DNA from: an uncultured Atopobiaceae bacterium
GTDB taxonomy: Bacteria; Actinomycetota; Coriobacteriia; Coriobacteriales; Atopobiaceae
DNA length: 64,000 nucleotides
Direction: 5' to 3'
NCBI GenBank assembly: GCA_944320975.1
Contig: CALUJM010000006.1
Location: 1-64,000 of the forward strand
Shown: one piece after another, positions 56,377 through 64,000 of the stretch
Layout: every line of letters starts with the position of its first letter
Position numbering within the stretch: position 1 is the stretch's first letter
Position numbers and translations under genes: made by a program
Notes under the pieces: model-generated
What the model was told of the DNA's origin: nothing
Databases searched by the model: none
Seen by the model: only the letters and a program-made list of their open reading frames with translations

Positions 56377-57174
56377 CTACTCCTCGTCGAGGGCGGCCAC
56401 GATCTCGTCGGTCATGTCCATGGTGTGGTAGACGTTCTGGACGTCCTCCAGCTCGTCGAGGCGGTCGACGAGGCGCTGGACCTTCTTGGCGTCGGCCACG
56501 GAGACCTGCGTCGGGGTCGTGGGGACCATGGTGAGCTCGGAGCCCTTGACCTCGATGCCCTGCTCCTCGAGGGACTTCTGGACGTCCTGCATCTTGTCGT
56601 AGGCGGTCCAGACGATCCACTCCTCGCCGGCGTCCTCGTAGTCCTCGCCGCCGGCCTCGGCCACGGCCATCATGAACTCGTCCTCGTCGACGGCGTTCTC
56701 CTTGTCGGCGACCTTCTTGTCCTCGGACTTGATGATCTTCTCGACAGCGATGGAGCCCTTGCGCTCGAACTGGAACGCGACGGAGCCGGAGGTGCCGAGC
56801 GAGCCGCCGGAGTGGGAGAAGGCGGAGCGCACGTCGGCGGCGGTGCGGTTCTTGTTGTCGGTCAGGCAGTCGACGTAGACTGCCACGCCGGCGGGACCGT
56901 AGCCCTCGTAGGTGATCTCGGCGTAGTTGGCGGCGTCGGAGCCGGAGCCAAAGGCCTTGTCGATAGCGGCCTTGATCTTGGCGTTGGGCATGGAGACCAT
57001 ACGGGCGCGGGCAACGGCGGCCGCGAGGGTGGCGTTGTTGTCCGGGTTGGGGTCGCCGCCGAGCTTGGCCGCAACGGTGATGTTGCGGGAGAGCTTGGAG
57101 AAGAGCGACGAGCGCTTGGCGTCGATGGCGGCCTTCTTGTGCTTGGTGGTTGCCCACTTAGAGTGTCCGGACAT
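56377..57174 (-). CDS. YebC/PmpR-family transcription or translation regulator
   Basis: 265 residues: MSGHSKWATTKHKKAAIDAK at the start, the RNITVAAKLGGDPNPDNNATL region and the long DADKVQRLVDRLDELEDVQN-like C-terminus. Members regulate transcription and help ribosomes over proline stretches. ATG 57174 with AAGGAG 6 bases away; the second ATG at 57180 is too close. Confidence 0.93.
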   Translation of the reverse strand: MSGHSKWATTKHKKAAIDAKRSSLFSKLSRNITVAAKLGGDPNPDNNATLAAAVARARMVSMPNAKIKAAIDKAFGSGSDAANYAEITYEGYGPAGVAVYVDCLTDNKNRTAADVRSAFSHSGGSLGTSGSVAFQFERKGSIAVEKIIKSEDKKVADKENAVDEDEFMMAVAEAGGEDYEDAGEEWIVWTAYDKMQDVQKSLEEQGIEVKGSELTMVPTTPTQVSVADAKKVQRLVDRLDELEDVQNVYHTMDMTDEIVAALDEE

Positions 57175-57289
57175 GTACATCTCCTTCTTGCCCCGCTTGC
57201 GGCTGCCCTCCGCGCGAGGCCCTCGACAATGATTCATGGCATGAAACATGCCTACGATATCCAAGTGTCGCTGGGTTGTAAAGGGCCGT

Positions 57290-57386
57290 GGCGACGGGGG
57301 CGTGTGACAATTAGGACAGGTTGGATTGTCACATCGAACCGATGTGACAATCCAACCTGTCCTAATTGTCACACGCCCCCGTCGCC
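57290..57386. repeat. Perfect 47-bp palindrome (family C, extended)
   Basis: Left arm 57290-57336, loop AAC, right arm 57340-57386; the arms are exact complements over all 47 positions. The inner part is the TGTGACAATTAGGACAGG unit. The outer GGCGACGGGGGC on both sides is not part of the other family C copies. Confidence 0.96.
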
Positions 57387-57390
57387 GCAC

Positions 57391-58101
57391 TCACAGGTCG
57401 TACTTGGCAACGACGCGGCGAATCGCGCGGCCCCAGGGCTGCCAGATCGCCGCGAGAAAGACCGCCGTCGCCGCGCCGTGCGTCACGTCGAGCGGCAAGC
57501 TCGCCGCGCAGGCAGCGAGCGCGGCAGGCCAGGTGAGCGGCTGGACGTAGCCGAGAACGTGGTAGCCGTTCAGGATGAGGCCGTAGACCAGGCCGGAGAC
57601 TATGCCCCAGCCGTAGAGGACCGGCGTGCGGGAGAGCAGGTCCTTCTCCCCCAGGAGACCGCCGACGTAGCCCACGAGACCCCACGCATACATCTGCCAG
57701 GGCGTCCACGGCCCTTGGCCGAAGAAGAAGTTCGAGAGCAGGGCGGCGAGCGCACCCACCACAAATCCGCTGCGCCGGCCGAGCGCCGCACCCGCCACGA
57801 TGGCGATCGCCGAGACCGGCTTGACGTCCGGGAGCGGGGCAAAGAGCACCCGACCCGCGGCGGCGAGCGCGGCGAGCACGGCTGTGGGCATGAGCTGGCG
57901 AAGCGCGGGGCGCGAGGCCTCGAAGCCCGCGAACATGAGGCCGACCGCAAGCGCTGCCAGGACCAAGGTGAGGCCGGCCGTCGCACGCACGCCTGCGGCC
58001 GCGAGGGCGACCATGGCAACGGGCACGACCACGAGCGCGGGCGCCTCGGCGGCGCGAATGAGACCGGCGAGCGGCCGGCGTGTTTGCTCATCGACAATCA
58101 T
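57391..58101 (-). CDS. ECF transporter substrate-binding (S) component
   Basis: 236 residues with about six membrane helices and the pattern of CbrT-like S components (AIAIVAGAALGRRSGFVVGA, the following LLSNFFFGQGPWTPWQMYAW). This subunit captures the vitamin; the window's EcfT/EcfA and the upstream riboswitch suggest cobalamin. It starts at ATG 58101 without a clear ribosome site and is divergent from the next gene. Confidence 0.8.
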   Translation of the reverse strand: MIVDEQTRRPLAGLIRAAEAPALVVVPVAMVALAAAGVRATAGLTLVLAALAVGLMFAGFEASRPALRQLMPTAVLAALAAAGRVLFAPLPDVKPVSAIAIVAGAALGRRSGFVVGALAALLSNFFFGQGPWTPWQMYAWGLVGYVGGLLGEKDLLSRTPVLYGWGIVSGLVYGLILNGYHVLGYVQPLTWPAALAACAASLPLDVTHGAATAVFLAAIWQPWGRAIRRVVAKYDL

Positions 58102-58145
58102 GGGTAACAGTTTGCCATAGAGGCGGCGACGTTTAGGGAGGCACC

Positions 58146-58571
58146 ATGCTGTACATCGGCAATTTCAGCTACAACGACGACTCGGACAGCAAGGACAACT
58201 ACTGCCTCATGCCCTGCGTCGTGGAGGCGGACGACGCCGACGAGGCGATGCAGAAGTTCGCCGAGCACTTCCAGCAGATCCGCAAGGGTTCCGACCTGCT
58301 CGACGGCGCGCACGAGATCTACCTCGACTCCCTCTGCGAGCTCGAGGGAGCGCCCTCCGAGCCCGTGATTTGCCAGTGGCAGAAGATCGTGCCCGCGATG
58401 GACGGCCTGTGCTCGATCACGAGTGCGCTCCCCGTGGTAGACGAGGACAGCGACTTCGCCAACGCCTATGGGTGGGGCGAGGACGATGAGGACGAGCACG
58501 GCCACTACGACGACTTGGATGACCTCGACGAGGACGCCATGTCCGAGAGCGAGCCGTTCCTGCTGTTCTAG
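58146..58571 (+). CDS. Hypothetical acidic protein, 141 residues
   Basis: GGGAGG precedes the ATG. Starts MLYIGNFSYNDDSDSKDNYC and ends with a run of Asp/Glu (DEDEHGHYDDLDDLDEDAM). No family recognised. It separates the S component from the rest of the ECF genes and is transcribed the other way. Confidence 0.75.
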   Translation: MLYIGNFSYNDDSDSKDNYCLMPCVVEADDADEAMQKFAEHFQQIRKGSDLLDGAHEIYLDSLCELEGAPSEPVICQWQKIVPAMDGLCSITSALPVVDEDSDFANAYGWGEDDEDEHGHYDDLDDLDEDAMSESEPFLLF

Positions 58572-58603
58572 GGGTCGAGGCGGGACGGGCCGTGCCCGCT
58601 CTG

Positions 58604-58677
58604 CTGCAATTTCGCCCTTCAGTCCATACTTTGCATGATGGCAGCGCAATTTATGGATTGAAGGTCGATTTTGCGCG
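58604..58677. repeat. Palindromic repeat with 23-bp diverged arms
   Basis: Arms GCAATTTCGCCCTTCAGTCC and complement GGATTGAAGGTCGATTTTGC match at about 19 of 23 positions. Sits between convergent genes, 2 bp from the ecfA stop. Confidence 0.75.
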
Positions 58678-58679
58678 GT

Positions 58680-60068
58680 TTACCAGAGCCACGAGTTGGC
58701 GAAGAACTCCGCGGTGGACTCGGTCAGCGTGATTCCACCGTCGAACATAAGCGAGACGCGGTCGGCGACGGCGCGGACAAACCCCATGTCATGCGTGGCG
58801 AGAAGGACGGTCGCACCGTCATCGCGAACCTCTGCCAGGCGCCGCGCGACCCGCTCGCGCTCCGCTCGGTCGAGCCCCTTGGTCGGTTCGTCAAGCAGCA
58901 GGAGACGCGGGCGCACGAGCAGCAGCTTCTCCAGCGCGAGCAGCTGCTGCTGCCCGCCAGAGAGGTCGTAGGGGTGGCGGTCTGCCGCGTCTTCGAGGCC
59001 GATGCGTGCGAGGGCCACGTCGACCTCCGCGCACCCGTATCCGCCGGCTCGCGACCACGCCTTGAGCTCATCTGCCACGGTCTCGCAGGAGAGCAGCGCC
59101 TTGGGCGCCTGAGGCAGGAGCGCCTGCGAAGCGGCGAGCCCGTTGCGCACACGACCGCGAGCGGGTCGCACCACGCCGGCAAGCGCGGAGAGCAGCGTGG
59201 ACTTGCCGCAGCCGTTTGACCCCACGAGCGCGCGGACCTCCCCCTCCCCCACCGTGAGGTCGAGCTCGCGCAAGACCCAGCGAGCGTCGCGGGCGTAGCG
59301 GTACCAGACGTCGTCCGCGAGCAGTGCGCCCTTCCCGATTGTGCGAGCATGGGCCGCCGGGGCCTCCAAGGGGGGCTCTGTCGCGACTTCGGAGAGCGGG
59401 GCCATGCGCACCGACCCGCCCTCGAGGGCAAACGCGCAGGTGGCGTAGTCGGCCATCGTCCAGGGCGCGTGCGTTGCCACCACCACGGTGACGCCGAGCT
59501 CGCGGTTTGCGCGGAAGAGCAGCGAGAGGAAGTTCTTCTCGGCCAGAGGATCGAGCATGCTCGTGGGCTCGTCGAGCAGAAGCAGGCGCGGGCGCATCGC
59601 GAGCGCCGAAGCCAGGGCGAGTACCTGGCGCTGCCCGCCGGAGAGCTCCGCGGTGCGCGCGCGAAACCACGGCTCGATGCCGAGGAAGTTGCAGGTCTCG
59701 GCCACGCGCCGGCGCATCTCGGGCTCGGGCACGCCGAGATTCTCCAAGCCGAAGGCCAGCTCGTGCCACACGGTGTCGCAGACGATCTGCGCGTCCGGGC
59801 TCTGGAAGACGTATCCGACGGCGCGGGCCGAGGCCTGCGCGCCGAACTCGTGCGGGTCCGTCCCGAAAACGCGGACCGAGCCGCCGAGCCGGCCCGCGGG
59901 CGCGATCTCGGGCTTGGCCAGGCGCAGAAGCGTGGACTTGCCCGAGCCCGTTGCACCAACGAGCAGGGCAAACGCGCCTTCGGGCACCGCAAACGAGGCG
60001 TCGAGAAGGACGGGCGACGTCGCGCCCGCATACGAGAAGGACACGCGGTCGAACTCAAGCGCGCTCAT
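58680..60068 (-). CDS. ECF transporter ATPase, fused EcfA-EcfA'
   Basis: 462 residues with two complete ABC ATPase units: Walker A GATGSGKST and GSNGCGKST, signatures LSGGQRQVLALASAL and LSGGQQQLLALEKLL, Walker B LLLLDEPTSM and LLLLDEPTKG. One polypeptide thus replaces the EcfA/EcfA' pair. AAGGAG is 8 bases before ATG 60068. Overlaps the repeat-extended end of ecfT by 14 bp. Confidence 0.92.
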   Translation of the reverse strand: MSALEFDRVSFSYAGATSPVLLDASFAVPEGAFALLVGATGSGKSTLLRLAKPEIAPAGRLGGSVRVFGTDPHEFGAQASARAVGYVFQSPDAQIVCDTVWHELAFGLENLGVPEPEMRRRVAETCNFLGIEPWFRARTAELSGGQRQVLALASALAMRPRLLLLDEPTSMLDPLAEKNFLSLLFRANRELGVTVVVATHAPWTMADYATCAFALEGGSVRMAPLSEVATEPPLEAPAAHARTIGKGALLADDVWYRYARDARWVLRELDLTVGEGEVRALVGSNGCGKSTLLSALAGVVRPARGRVRNGLAASQALLPQAPKALLSCETVADELKAWSRAGGYGCAEVDVALARIGLEDAADRHPYDLSGGQQQLLALEKLLLVRPRLLLLDEPTKGLDRAERERVARRLAEVRDDGATVLLATHDMGFVRAVADRVSLMFDGGITLTESTAEFFANSWLW

Positions 60069-61026
60069 CGGACGTCTCCTTTGGTCGCGGGGGGACGGGT
60101 GAGACAGTGGGGACGGGTTCGTTTGTCTCATGAAGAGCATGAGACAAACGAACCCGTCCCCACTGTCTCACCCGTCCCCGCTGTCTCACCCGCTCCACGT
60201 TCGGAAGCGCCATCAGCAGAGCCCACGGCACGTAGGCCCACCACGGTCCGAGCTCCCCCATCGTGGGGTAGAAGCGCCAGCTCGCGCACAGCTGCCACGC
60301 ACACGCCGCGCAGACGACGAGCAGCCCCGCGACGCCTGCAAGCGCGGCTGCGTCGCGCCCGCGCAGCCGCTCGAGCCGATAGTTCGTGCGCGGGCGGCCC
60401 GATTCCCAGCCGCGGGCCCGCATGGCGTCCGCGCGCTCGACCGAGTCCTCGAGCGACCAGGTGAGCAGCATCGTCGAGGTGCGCGCGAGCTCGTCGCGAA
60501 GCCCCGGGCGCTGCCCGGAGGCCGTACAGGCGGCGACGGTCGCGCGCACCGTCTTCGCCCTGCCGAGCATCTGCGGCACGAGCTGCGACGCCATCGACGC
60601 CACGAGCGGAAGGGTCCGCGCGCGTCGCTCCGACAGCGCGAGCAGGCGGTCCTGGGTCAGCACCGTTGCAGCCCCCTCGAACCACAGCACGGTGGCCACG
60701 AGCAGCGCGCCCATCGTCGCGCCGTACGCGAGGCTCTCCGCGTAGACGCTGCGCGGCCCCACCTTGAAGAGCAGCGTGGAGCCCGATGCCGAGAAGAACG
60801 GGTTGAGCACGCATACGAGCGCGAGCAGGGGCAGCTGCCAGGCGAGCCCGCGCGCCGTCGCGCGCACGCCGCGCGCGAGCAGCGAGAACGCGCACGCGCC
60901 GCCGAGCGACAGCGCCACGAGCACGGGCTGAACCGCCAGCATCGTGAGCACGGCCGTCCCTGCGAAAAGGGTCGCGGGGACGGCCACGTGCCAGGAGTCG
61001 AAGGGTGTGGGACGCGCGGGCGCCAC
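60055..61026 (-). CDS. ECF transporter transmembrane component EcfT, tail encoded by a palindrome
   Basis: 323 residues, several membrane helices, with the EcfT coupling motif (AMRARGWESGRPRTNY, the Ala-Arg-Gly triplet). It joins the ATPases to the S component. The start is GTG 61026 (MAPARPTPFDSW) since no ATG is available before the homology. After VPWALLMALPNVER the frame runs into the 42-bp palindrome, which codes for VRQWGRVRLSHALHETNEPV and neighbours, ending 14 bp inside ecfA. The native C-terminus was probably about 35 residues shorter. Confidence 0.82.
   Translation of the reverse strand: MAPARPTPFDSWHVAVPATLFAGTAVLTMLAVQPVLVALSLGGACAFSLLARGVRATARGLAWQLPLLALVCVLNPFFSASGSTLLFKVGPRSVYAESLAYGATMGALLVATVLWFEGAATVLTQDRLLALSERRARTLPLVASMASQLVPQMLGRAKTVRATVAACTASGQRPGLRDELARTSTMLLTWSLEDSVERADAMRARGWESGRPRTNYRLERLRGRDAAALAGVAGLLVVCAACAWQLCASWRFYPTMGELGPWWAYVPWALLMALPNVERVRQRGRVRQWGRVRLSHALHETNEPVPTVSPVPPRPKETSDERA
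60091..60179. repeat. Perfect 42-bp palindrome (GGGGACGGGTT type)
   Basis: Arms 60091-60132 and 60138-60179 are exact complements with loop AAGAG. Unit: GTGAGACAGTGGGGACGGGTT followed by CGTTTGTCTCAT, a stem-loop whose loop has the same GGGACGGGTT as the palindrome at 18.9 kb. It lies inside the ecfT reading frame. Confidence 0.95.
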
Positions 61027-61052
61027 GTTCTTCTCGCCGCTTCTCTCGCTGG

Positions 61053-61535
61053 CTACTCGGTGAACTCGGTCACGTAGGTCCAGGTGATGACGTCGCCGTC
61101 GGCGACCTCGAGCTGGGAGCAGCCGACCTCCGCCATCTCGCCGTTGACCTCGAACATCCAGCCGCTCATGTCGCCGAAGTCCCCGCCGGCGAGGCCGTTG
61201 ATGCCCTGGACGTACATACCGTAGTCGGAGTCGGATGCGTTGACGTCGGCGCCGGTCGCGACCAGCGCGTCGTAGACCGTGGAGCCCTCGACGAGCTCGA
61301 CGTCGTAGCTCGAGAGCTCGCCCTCGCCGGCCGTGGCGTCGATCTCCACCGTGGCCTCGACCGCGGCCTGCTGCTCCTGACCGGCGTCGGAGGTTGCGTC
61401 GCCGCCGGTCGCGGCCGGTGTGCCGCCGCAGGCAGCGACGGTCAGCGCCAGCGCGACGGCCGCGGCGCCCGCGGCGAGCCTCGTGAGCAGGTTCTTCTCG
61501 GCGTGGTTCTTCTGTGCAAGGTTGCGCATGGACAT
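61053..61535 (-). CDS. DUF4430 lipoprotein (transcobalamin C-terminal-like)
   Basis: 160 residues. Signal peptide with lipobox LTVAACGG. The mature part is a DUF4430 domain (YDVELVEGSTVYDALVATGA, GWMFEVNGEMAEVGCSQLEV), which is related to the cobalamin-binding C-terminal part of transcobalamin. As the first gene of the ECF operon it may deliver the vitamin to the S component. ATG 61535 follows GAGGCACC. Confidence 0.85.
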   Translation of the reverse strand: MSMRNLAQKNHAEKNLLTRLAAGAAAVALALTVAACGGTPAATGGDATSDAGQEQQAAVEATVEIDATAGEGELSSYDVELVEGSTVYDALVATGADVNASDSDYGMYVQGINGLAGGDFGDMSGWMFEVNGEMAEVGCSQLEVADGDVITWTYVTEFTE

Positions 61536-61559
61536 GGTGCCTCACTCTCTCCCTGGAAC

Positions 61560-61690
61560 CAGGGCGTCGGGAGGGCAAGGCGAGGCGGGCGACCGGGCGG
61601 TCGCCGCCTCAAGACACAGCCGGGTGCTGATCCGGAGTCAAACCGGAGCCGTTTTCAACATGACGTAGCAGCTGCGCGAGCCGTGCCCTC
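61560..61690 (-). promoter_or_regulatory. Probable cobalamin riboswitch
   Basis: On the minus strand, TTGAAAACGGCTCCGGTTTG, then ACTCCGG, AGCACCCGGCTGTG follows the order of conserved blocks in the cobalamin riboswitch core (AAUUGAA, GGUGnnAnUCC, GC-CCCGC-ACUGU). A GGTTCCAGGG stem follows before the lipoprotein start. The outer stem was not resolved. It fits the ECF/DUF4430 operon it precedes. Confidence 0.55.
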
Positions 61691-61693
61691 TAT

Positions 61694-62407
61694 TCAAATG
61701 GAGTCCCCAGTGTAGCAGTCTGTCAATTGGGGACTGTCCCCAATTGACAGAAGCGAGGGACGCATGAGGTCGGCCAGGCGGCGGAAGCCCTCCTCGGTAA
61801 GGTGCAGCCCGTCGGCGTAGAGCTCGGCGCGCGTGCGGCCCCGCTCGTCGAGAAACGCATCGAAGACGTCGAGGAAGCTCACGCGCCCGTCGCGGATGAG
61901 CTCGCGCTCCTGGTCCAAGATCATGCGCAGGAGGTCGTTGCTGCGCGCGCACGGCTTGGCGCAGTAGCCGTCGAGCTCCTCCACGCACGGAAGCGGACTC
62001 CACAGCAGCACGCGCGCCTCCGGCAGGTTGCCGAGCACGAGGTCGACGAGGTCGCGCACGCTGCAGGCGACGTCGCGCGGACTCGCCATGACGGTGTTGC
62101 CCAGGTCGTTGGTGCCCACCATCAGCACGACCAGACGCGGGCGGCGCTTGATGACCGCCTCGTCTGCAAGCCAGAGCAGCTCCTCGGAGACGGCGCCCGC
62201 CACGCCGCAGTTCTGGACGCCCGGCAGCTCCGGGAAGAGCCGCTCCACGGGAAAGAGCTGCGTCAGCGAGTCGCCGTAGAAGACCACGCCGCCGGGCTCC
62301 GCGGCATCGGTGGCGCGCACGATCTCGAGCATGCGCTCCAGTTGCGGGCCACGCAGCTGGAAAAAGCACGGGTTGTAGGCCATGTTCTCGCGCACGTTCT
62401 TCTCCAT
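61694..62407 (-). CDS. SGNH/GDSL-family hydrolase, tail encoded by a palindrome
   Basis: 237 residues. Catalytic Ser in FYGDSLTQLFP (block I), the oxyanion Asn in VGTNDLG (block III) and the Asp-His pair in DGLHLTEEG (block V). Likely an esterase or acetylhydrolase of cytoplasmic type, no signal peptide. ATG 62407 (MEKNVREN) is taken; a TTG within a repeat is 21 bases upstream, and neither has a clear ribosome site. The last residues, SIGDSPQLTDCYTGDSI, read through a 31-bp palindrome, so the original end near RRLADLMRPSLL was lost. Confidence 0.85.
   Translation of the reverse strand: MEKNVRENMAYNPCFFQLRGPQLERMLEIVRATDAAEPGGVVFYGDSLTQLFPVERLFPELPGVQNCGVAGAVSEELLWLADEAVIKRRPRLVVLMVGTNDLGNTVMASPRDVACSVRDLVDLVLGNLPEARVLLWSPLPCVEELDGYCAKPCARSNDLLRMILDQERELIRDGRVSFLDVFDAFLDERGRTRAELYADGLHLTEEGFRRLADLMRPSLLSIGDSPQLTDCYTGDSI
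61720..61750. repeat. GGGGACTGTCCCC palindrome
   Basis: Perfect 15+1+15 palindrome CTGTCAATTGGGGAC-T-GTCCCCAATTGACAG. It lies in the translated 3' end of the GDSL hydrolase gene. Confidence 0.93.
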
Positions 62408-62420
62408 CCAAAGAGCGCGG

Positions 62421-62453
62421 TCTGCCAATTGGGGACTGTCCCCATTTTACAGA
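62421..62453. repeat. GGGGACTGTCCCC palindrome, imperfect
   Basis: Same family as 61720-61750 with one-base gaps in each arm. It lies just upstream of the GDSL gene and 8 bp from the end of the short OYE remnant. Both ends of the GDSL gene thus carry the same repeat. Confidence 0.85.
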
Positions 62454-62461
62454 CCCGCAGG

Positions 62462-62581
62462 TTACAGCTCGCGGGCCAGGGTGTAGGCGGCTGCCATCGC
62501 GTCCTTGAAGACACGGTTGCGCACCTCCTGGATGCCGACCTTCAGGGGCGAGAACAGCAGCGGGTACTTCTCGGACGTCAT
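62462..62581 (-). pseudogene. 39-codon remnant of an old-yellow-enzyme-type gene
   Basis: The ATG at 62581 has a strong ribosome site (GAGGAGG). The first 25 residues (YPLLFSPLKVGIQEVRNRVF) match the OYE N-terminal pattern, LFSPLKIGxxxLKNR. They are followed at once by AMAAAYTLAREL and a stop, which looks like the C-terminal helix of the same family. I read it as a gene of about 650 codons reduced to its two ends by one in-frame deletion. It is too short to be active. A real 39-residue peptide is less likely. Confidence 0.6.
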
Positions 62582-62744
62582 GATCGCCTCCTCTCCTTGG
62601 GCTTGCGACAACTATACGCCACAGGGCGAGAAGGACGCGCGCCTTCAGGCCGCGAGCAGCGATGCGGGGATGTCGTGACGCCCGCATGGAGGCCTGATGT
62701 GCGGGTAAACGGCTAGCATTTGCCCTCCGTCGAATCGAGGCCCC

Positions 62745-64000
62745 ATGCGCTGCCGTCCACGCGCCCTGCTCGCCGTCCTTCTCGCCTTCGTTCTTGCGCT
62801 CTCCCCGCTCACCGCCCGCGCCGCGGCCATCTCCAAGCTCACGGACCCGGACACCTCCGCGCGCTGGGAGGAGGTCTTTGGGTCGGGGGCCGGCACCTAC
62901 TCCACCGAGCAGGCCGGTCGCATCTGGGCCGACAAGTCCGTCTACGGCAGCACCGACGAGGCACGCGCCGCCGGGCTGCCGGTGAAGATCGACGTCTCCG
63001 ACCACGGCTTTCTCGTGGGGCTTTCCGCGCTCTCGTCCGCGACGTCGGTGCGGCAGGAGGGCGGGCCCGCCCACGACGTGGTCTTCGTGGTGAGCACCAA
63101 CCGGCTGCTCATGGACATGACCTACGGCGGCCGACCCCAGGCGGGCTACCTCGTCGACGCGCTCAACAGTGCGATCGCACGCCTCATGGCCGAGAACGAC
63201 GACGCCGCCGCGCCCACGCGCGTGGGCGTCGTCGGCTACGACTCCCAGGTCGCGACCCTCATGCCGCTCGACGTCTACGAGCCGGACGCCGAGGGCCGCT
63301 ACCTCGCCTACGAGAACGGCGCGCTCGCGGTCACCGCCGCGGCGGCGAGCGGCGCCCAGACGGCGTCGGTGCCGCTCGGCAACGGGTCCTACCTGCAGCG
63401 GGCCGTGAGCGTCGCGGGCGCCGTGCTCGCAGACGCCGCCGACGACCCGGGCTCGGAGGCGCGCCTGCCCGTGCTCTGCGCGATGGGGCGCTCGACCCCG
63501 CCCATGGCCAGCGTCGACTACGCGAACCCGCCCGCCTACGACGGCGATCCGACCGGCTTTCTGGGCCCGCTGCCCGACAGCCGCGAGAACGGCTACGGAA
63601 CGGACGCGATGCTCGCGACCATGCTCACCATGCGCGACGCGGTCTCGCGCGTGAACGACGCCTGGGGCGCGGGCCGCGAGCTCACGTTCTTCTCGACCGG
63701 GCTGGACACCAGCGACGCGGCAGCCTACCTGCTGGAGACCGCCCACGAGCAGGAGCATCACCCGCTCGTGACCTCGGGGGTCAACCTGAACGACAACCTG
63801 GCCGCGGCCGCGCGGGCCTTCGAGGAGGCCTCGGAGCGGGGCGAGAAGGACGTGACGCTCTCGCTCTACGGGTCCGGGAGCTACGGCATCGTCCCAGAGG
63901 ACGTGACGCTGGCGACCGCCCCCGGCCTGCTCGACGCCGGCGACCCCGCGCGGCTCAGCGTCGTCGACGACTACCTCTCCGCCCACAGCGCCGCCGCGCT
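62745..64000 (+). CDS. Secreted VWA-like surface protein (partial)
   Basis: The N-terminal 418 residues; the gene continues past the window. A signal peptide (LLAVLLAFVLALSPLTARAA) is followed by the segment TDPDTSARWEEVFGSG and AGRIWADKSVYGS, a leader typical of Gram-positive VWA-domain surface proteins. Then comes a VWA-like fold starting at HDVVFVVSTNRLLM. The metal-binding DxSxS motif expected there is not conserved (STNRL). FFSTGLDTSD and GEKDVTLSLYG are encoded over the dispersed word. Likely a cell-wall adhesin or pilus part. Confidence 0.75.
   Translation, partial: MRCRPRALLAVLLAFVLALSPLTARAAAISKLTDPDTSARWEEVFGSGAGTYSTEQAGRIWADKSVYGSTDEARAAGLPVKIDVSDHGFLVGLSALSSATSVRQEGGPAHDVVFVVSTNRLLMDMTYGGRPQAGYLVDALNSAIARLMAENDDAAAPTRVGVVGYDSQVATLMPLDVYEPDAEGRYLAYENGALAVTAAAASGAQTASVPLGNGSYLQRAVSVAGAVLADAADDPGSEARLPVLCAMGRSTPPMASVDYANPPAYDGDPTGFLGPLPDSRENGYGTDAMLATMLTMRDAVSRVNDAWGAGRELTFFSTGLDTSDAAAYLLETAHEQEHHPLVTSGVNLNDNLAAAARAFEEASERGEKDVTLSLYGSGSYGIVPEDVTLATAPGLLDAGDPARLSVVDDYLSAHSAAA

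Overview
The window looks like chromosomal DNA of a high-GC, Gram-positive-type bacterium, most likely an Actinomycetota of class Coriobacteriia (Olsenella/Atopobiaceae-like). This placement is inferred from gene content and codon bias: strong GC3, an archaeal-type topoisomerase I, a DUF523-purine phosphorylase fusion, an ECF vitamin transporter with a DUF4430 lipoprotein, and many small toxin-antitoxin pairs. No rRNA is present to confirm it.

Layout. 1-2 kb: a partial gene and a decayed IS256-family insertion sequence in an AT-rich patch. 2-17 kb: an accessory region with a pseudouridine synthase, a Fic AMP-transferase-type protein, a MacAB-like efflux operon, HicAB, a nuclease-fold protein, hisS, ilvE, threonine aldolase, a HAD phosphatase and a RelB-VapC pair. 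Six copies of an unusual palindromic element made of 22-bp-spaced TGTACATACCC units lie between these genes. 17-32 kb: phosphate transport, a beta-glucosidase with a divergent RpiR regulator, tRNA-Thr, a DUF523-PNP fusion, a membrane-anchored SurA-like protein, an NYN nuclease, a dehydrogenase with a His/Cys-rich tail, DegV, HPF, a solute-binding lipoprotein, ComF and a flavodoxin-fold protein. 32-54 kb: a housekeeping block on the minus strand (topA, tmk, holB, ricT, rsmI, metG, rsmA, tatD, tatC and tatA/B) with guests inserted into it: a GH2 glycosidase, a transglutaminase, an AbrB-VapC pair, queD and a GH5-like protein that lacks both catalytic glutamates. 54-64 kb: an aminotransferase, YebC, an ECF transporter probably controlled by a cobalamin riboswitch, a GDSL hydrolase, and the start of a secreted VWA-like protein.

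The most striking content is between and across the genes. (1) A short word, GAGAAG(A/G)AC, occurs about 65 times by hand count, on both strands, in genes and between them; about one copy is expected by chance. It behaves like a DNA-uptake-type or comparable genome-wide signal, and one inverted pair forms a terminator-like hairpin. (2) Almost every second intergenic space holds a palindromic repeat of one of several families. Some have perfect arms of 35-50 bp, and some have replaced stop codons or are translated into protein C-termini. (3) Two old-yellow-enzyme-type genes survive only as short remnants with apparent large in-frame deletions, each beside such a repeat. (4) A 26-residue membrane peptide with a strong promoter faces a short structured RNA across a shared terminator, a layout resembling a type I toxin-antitoxin locus.

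All family calls come from reading motifs by eye; no database search was run.
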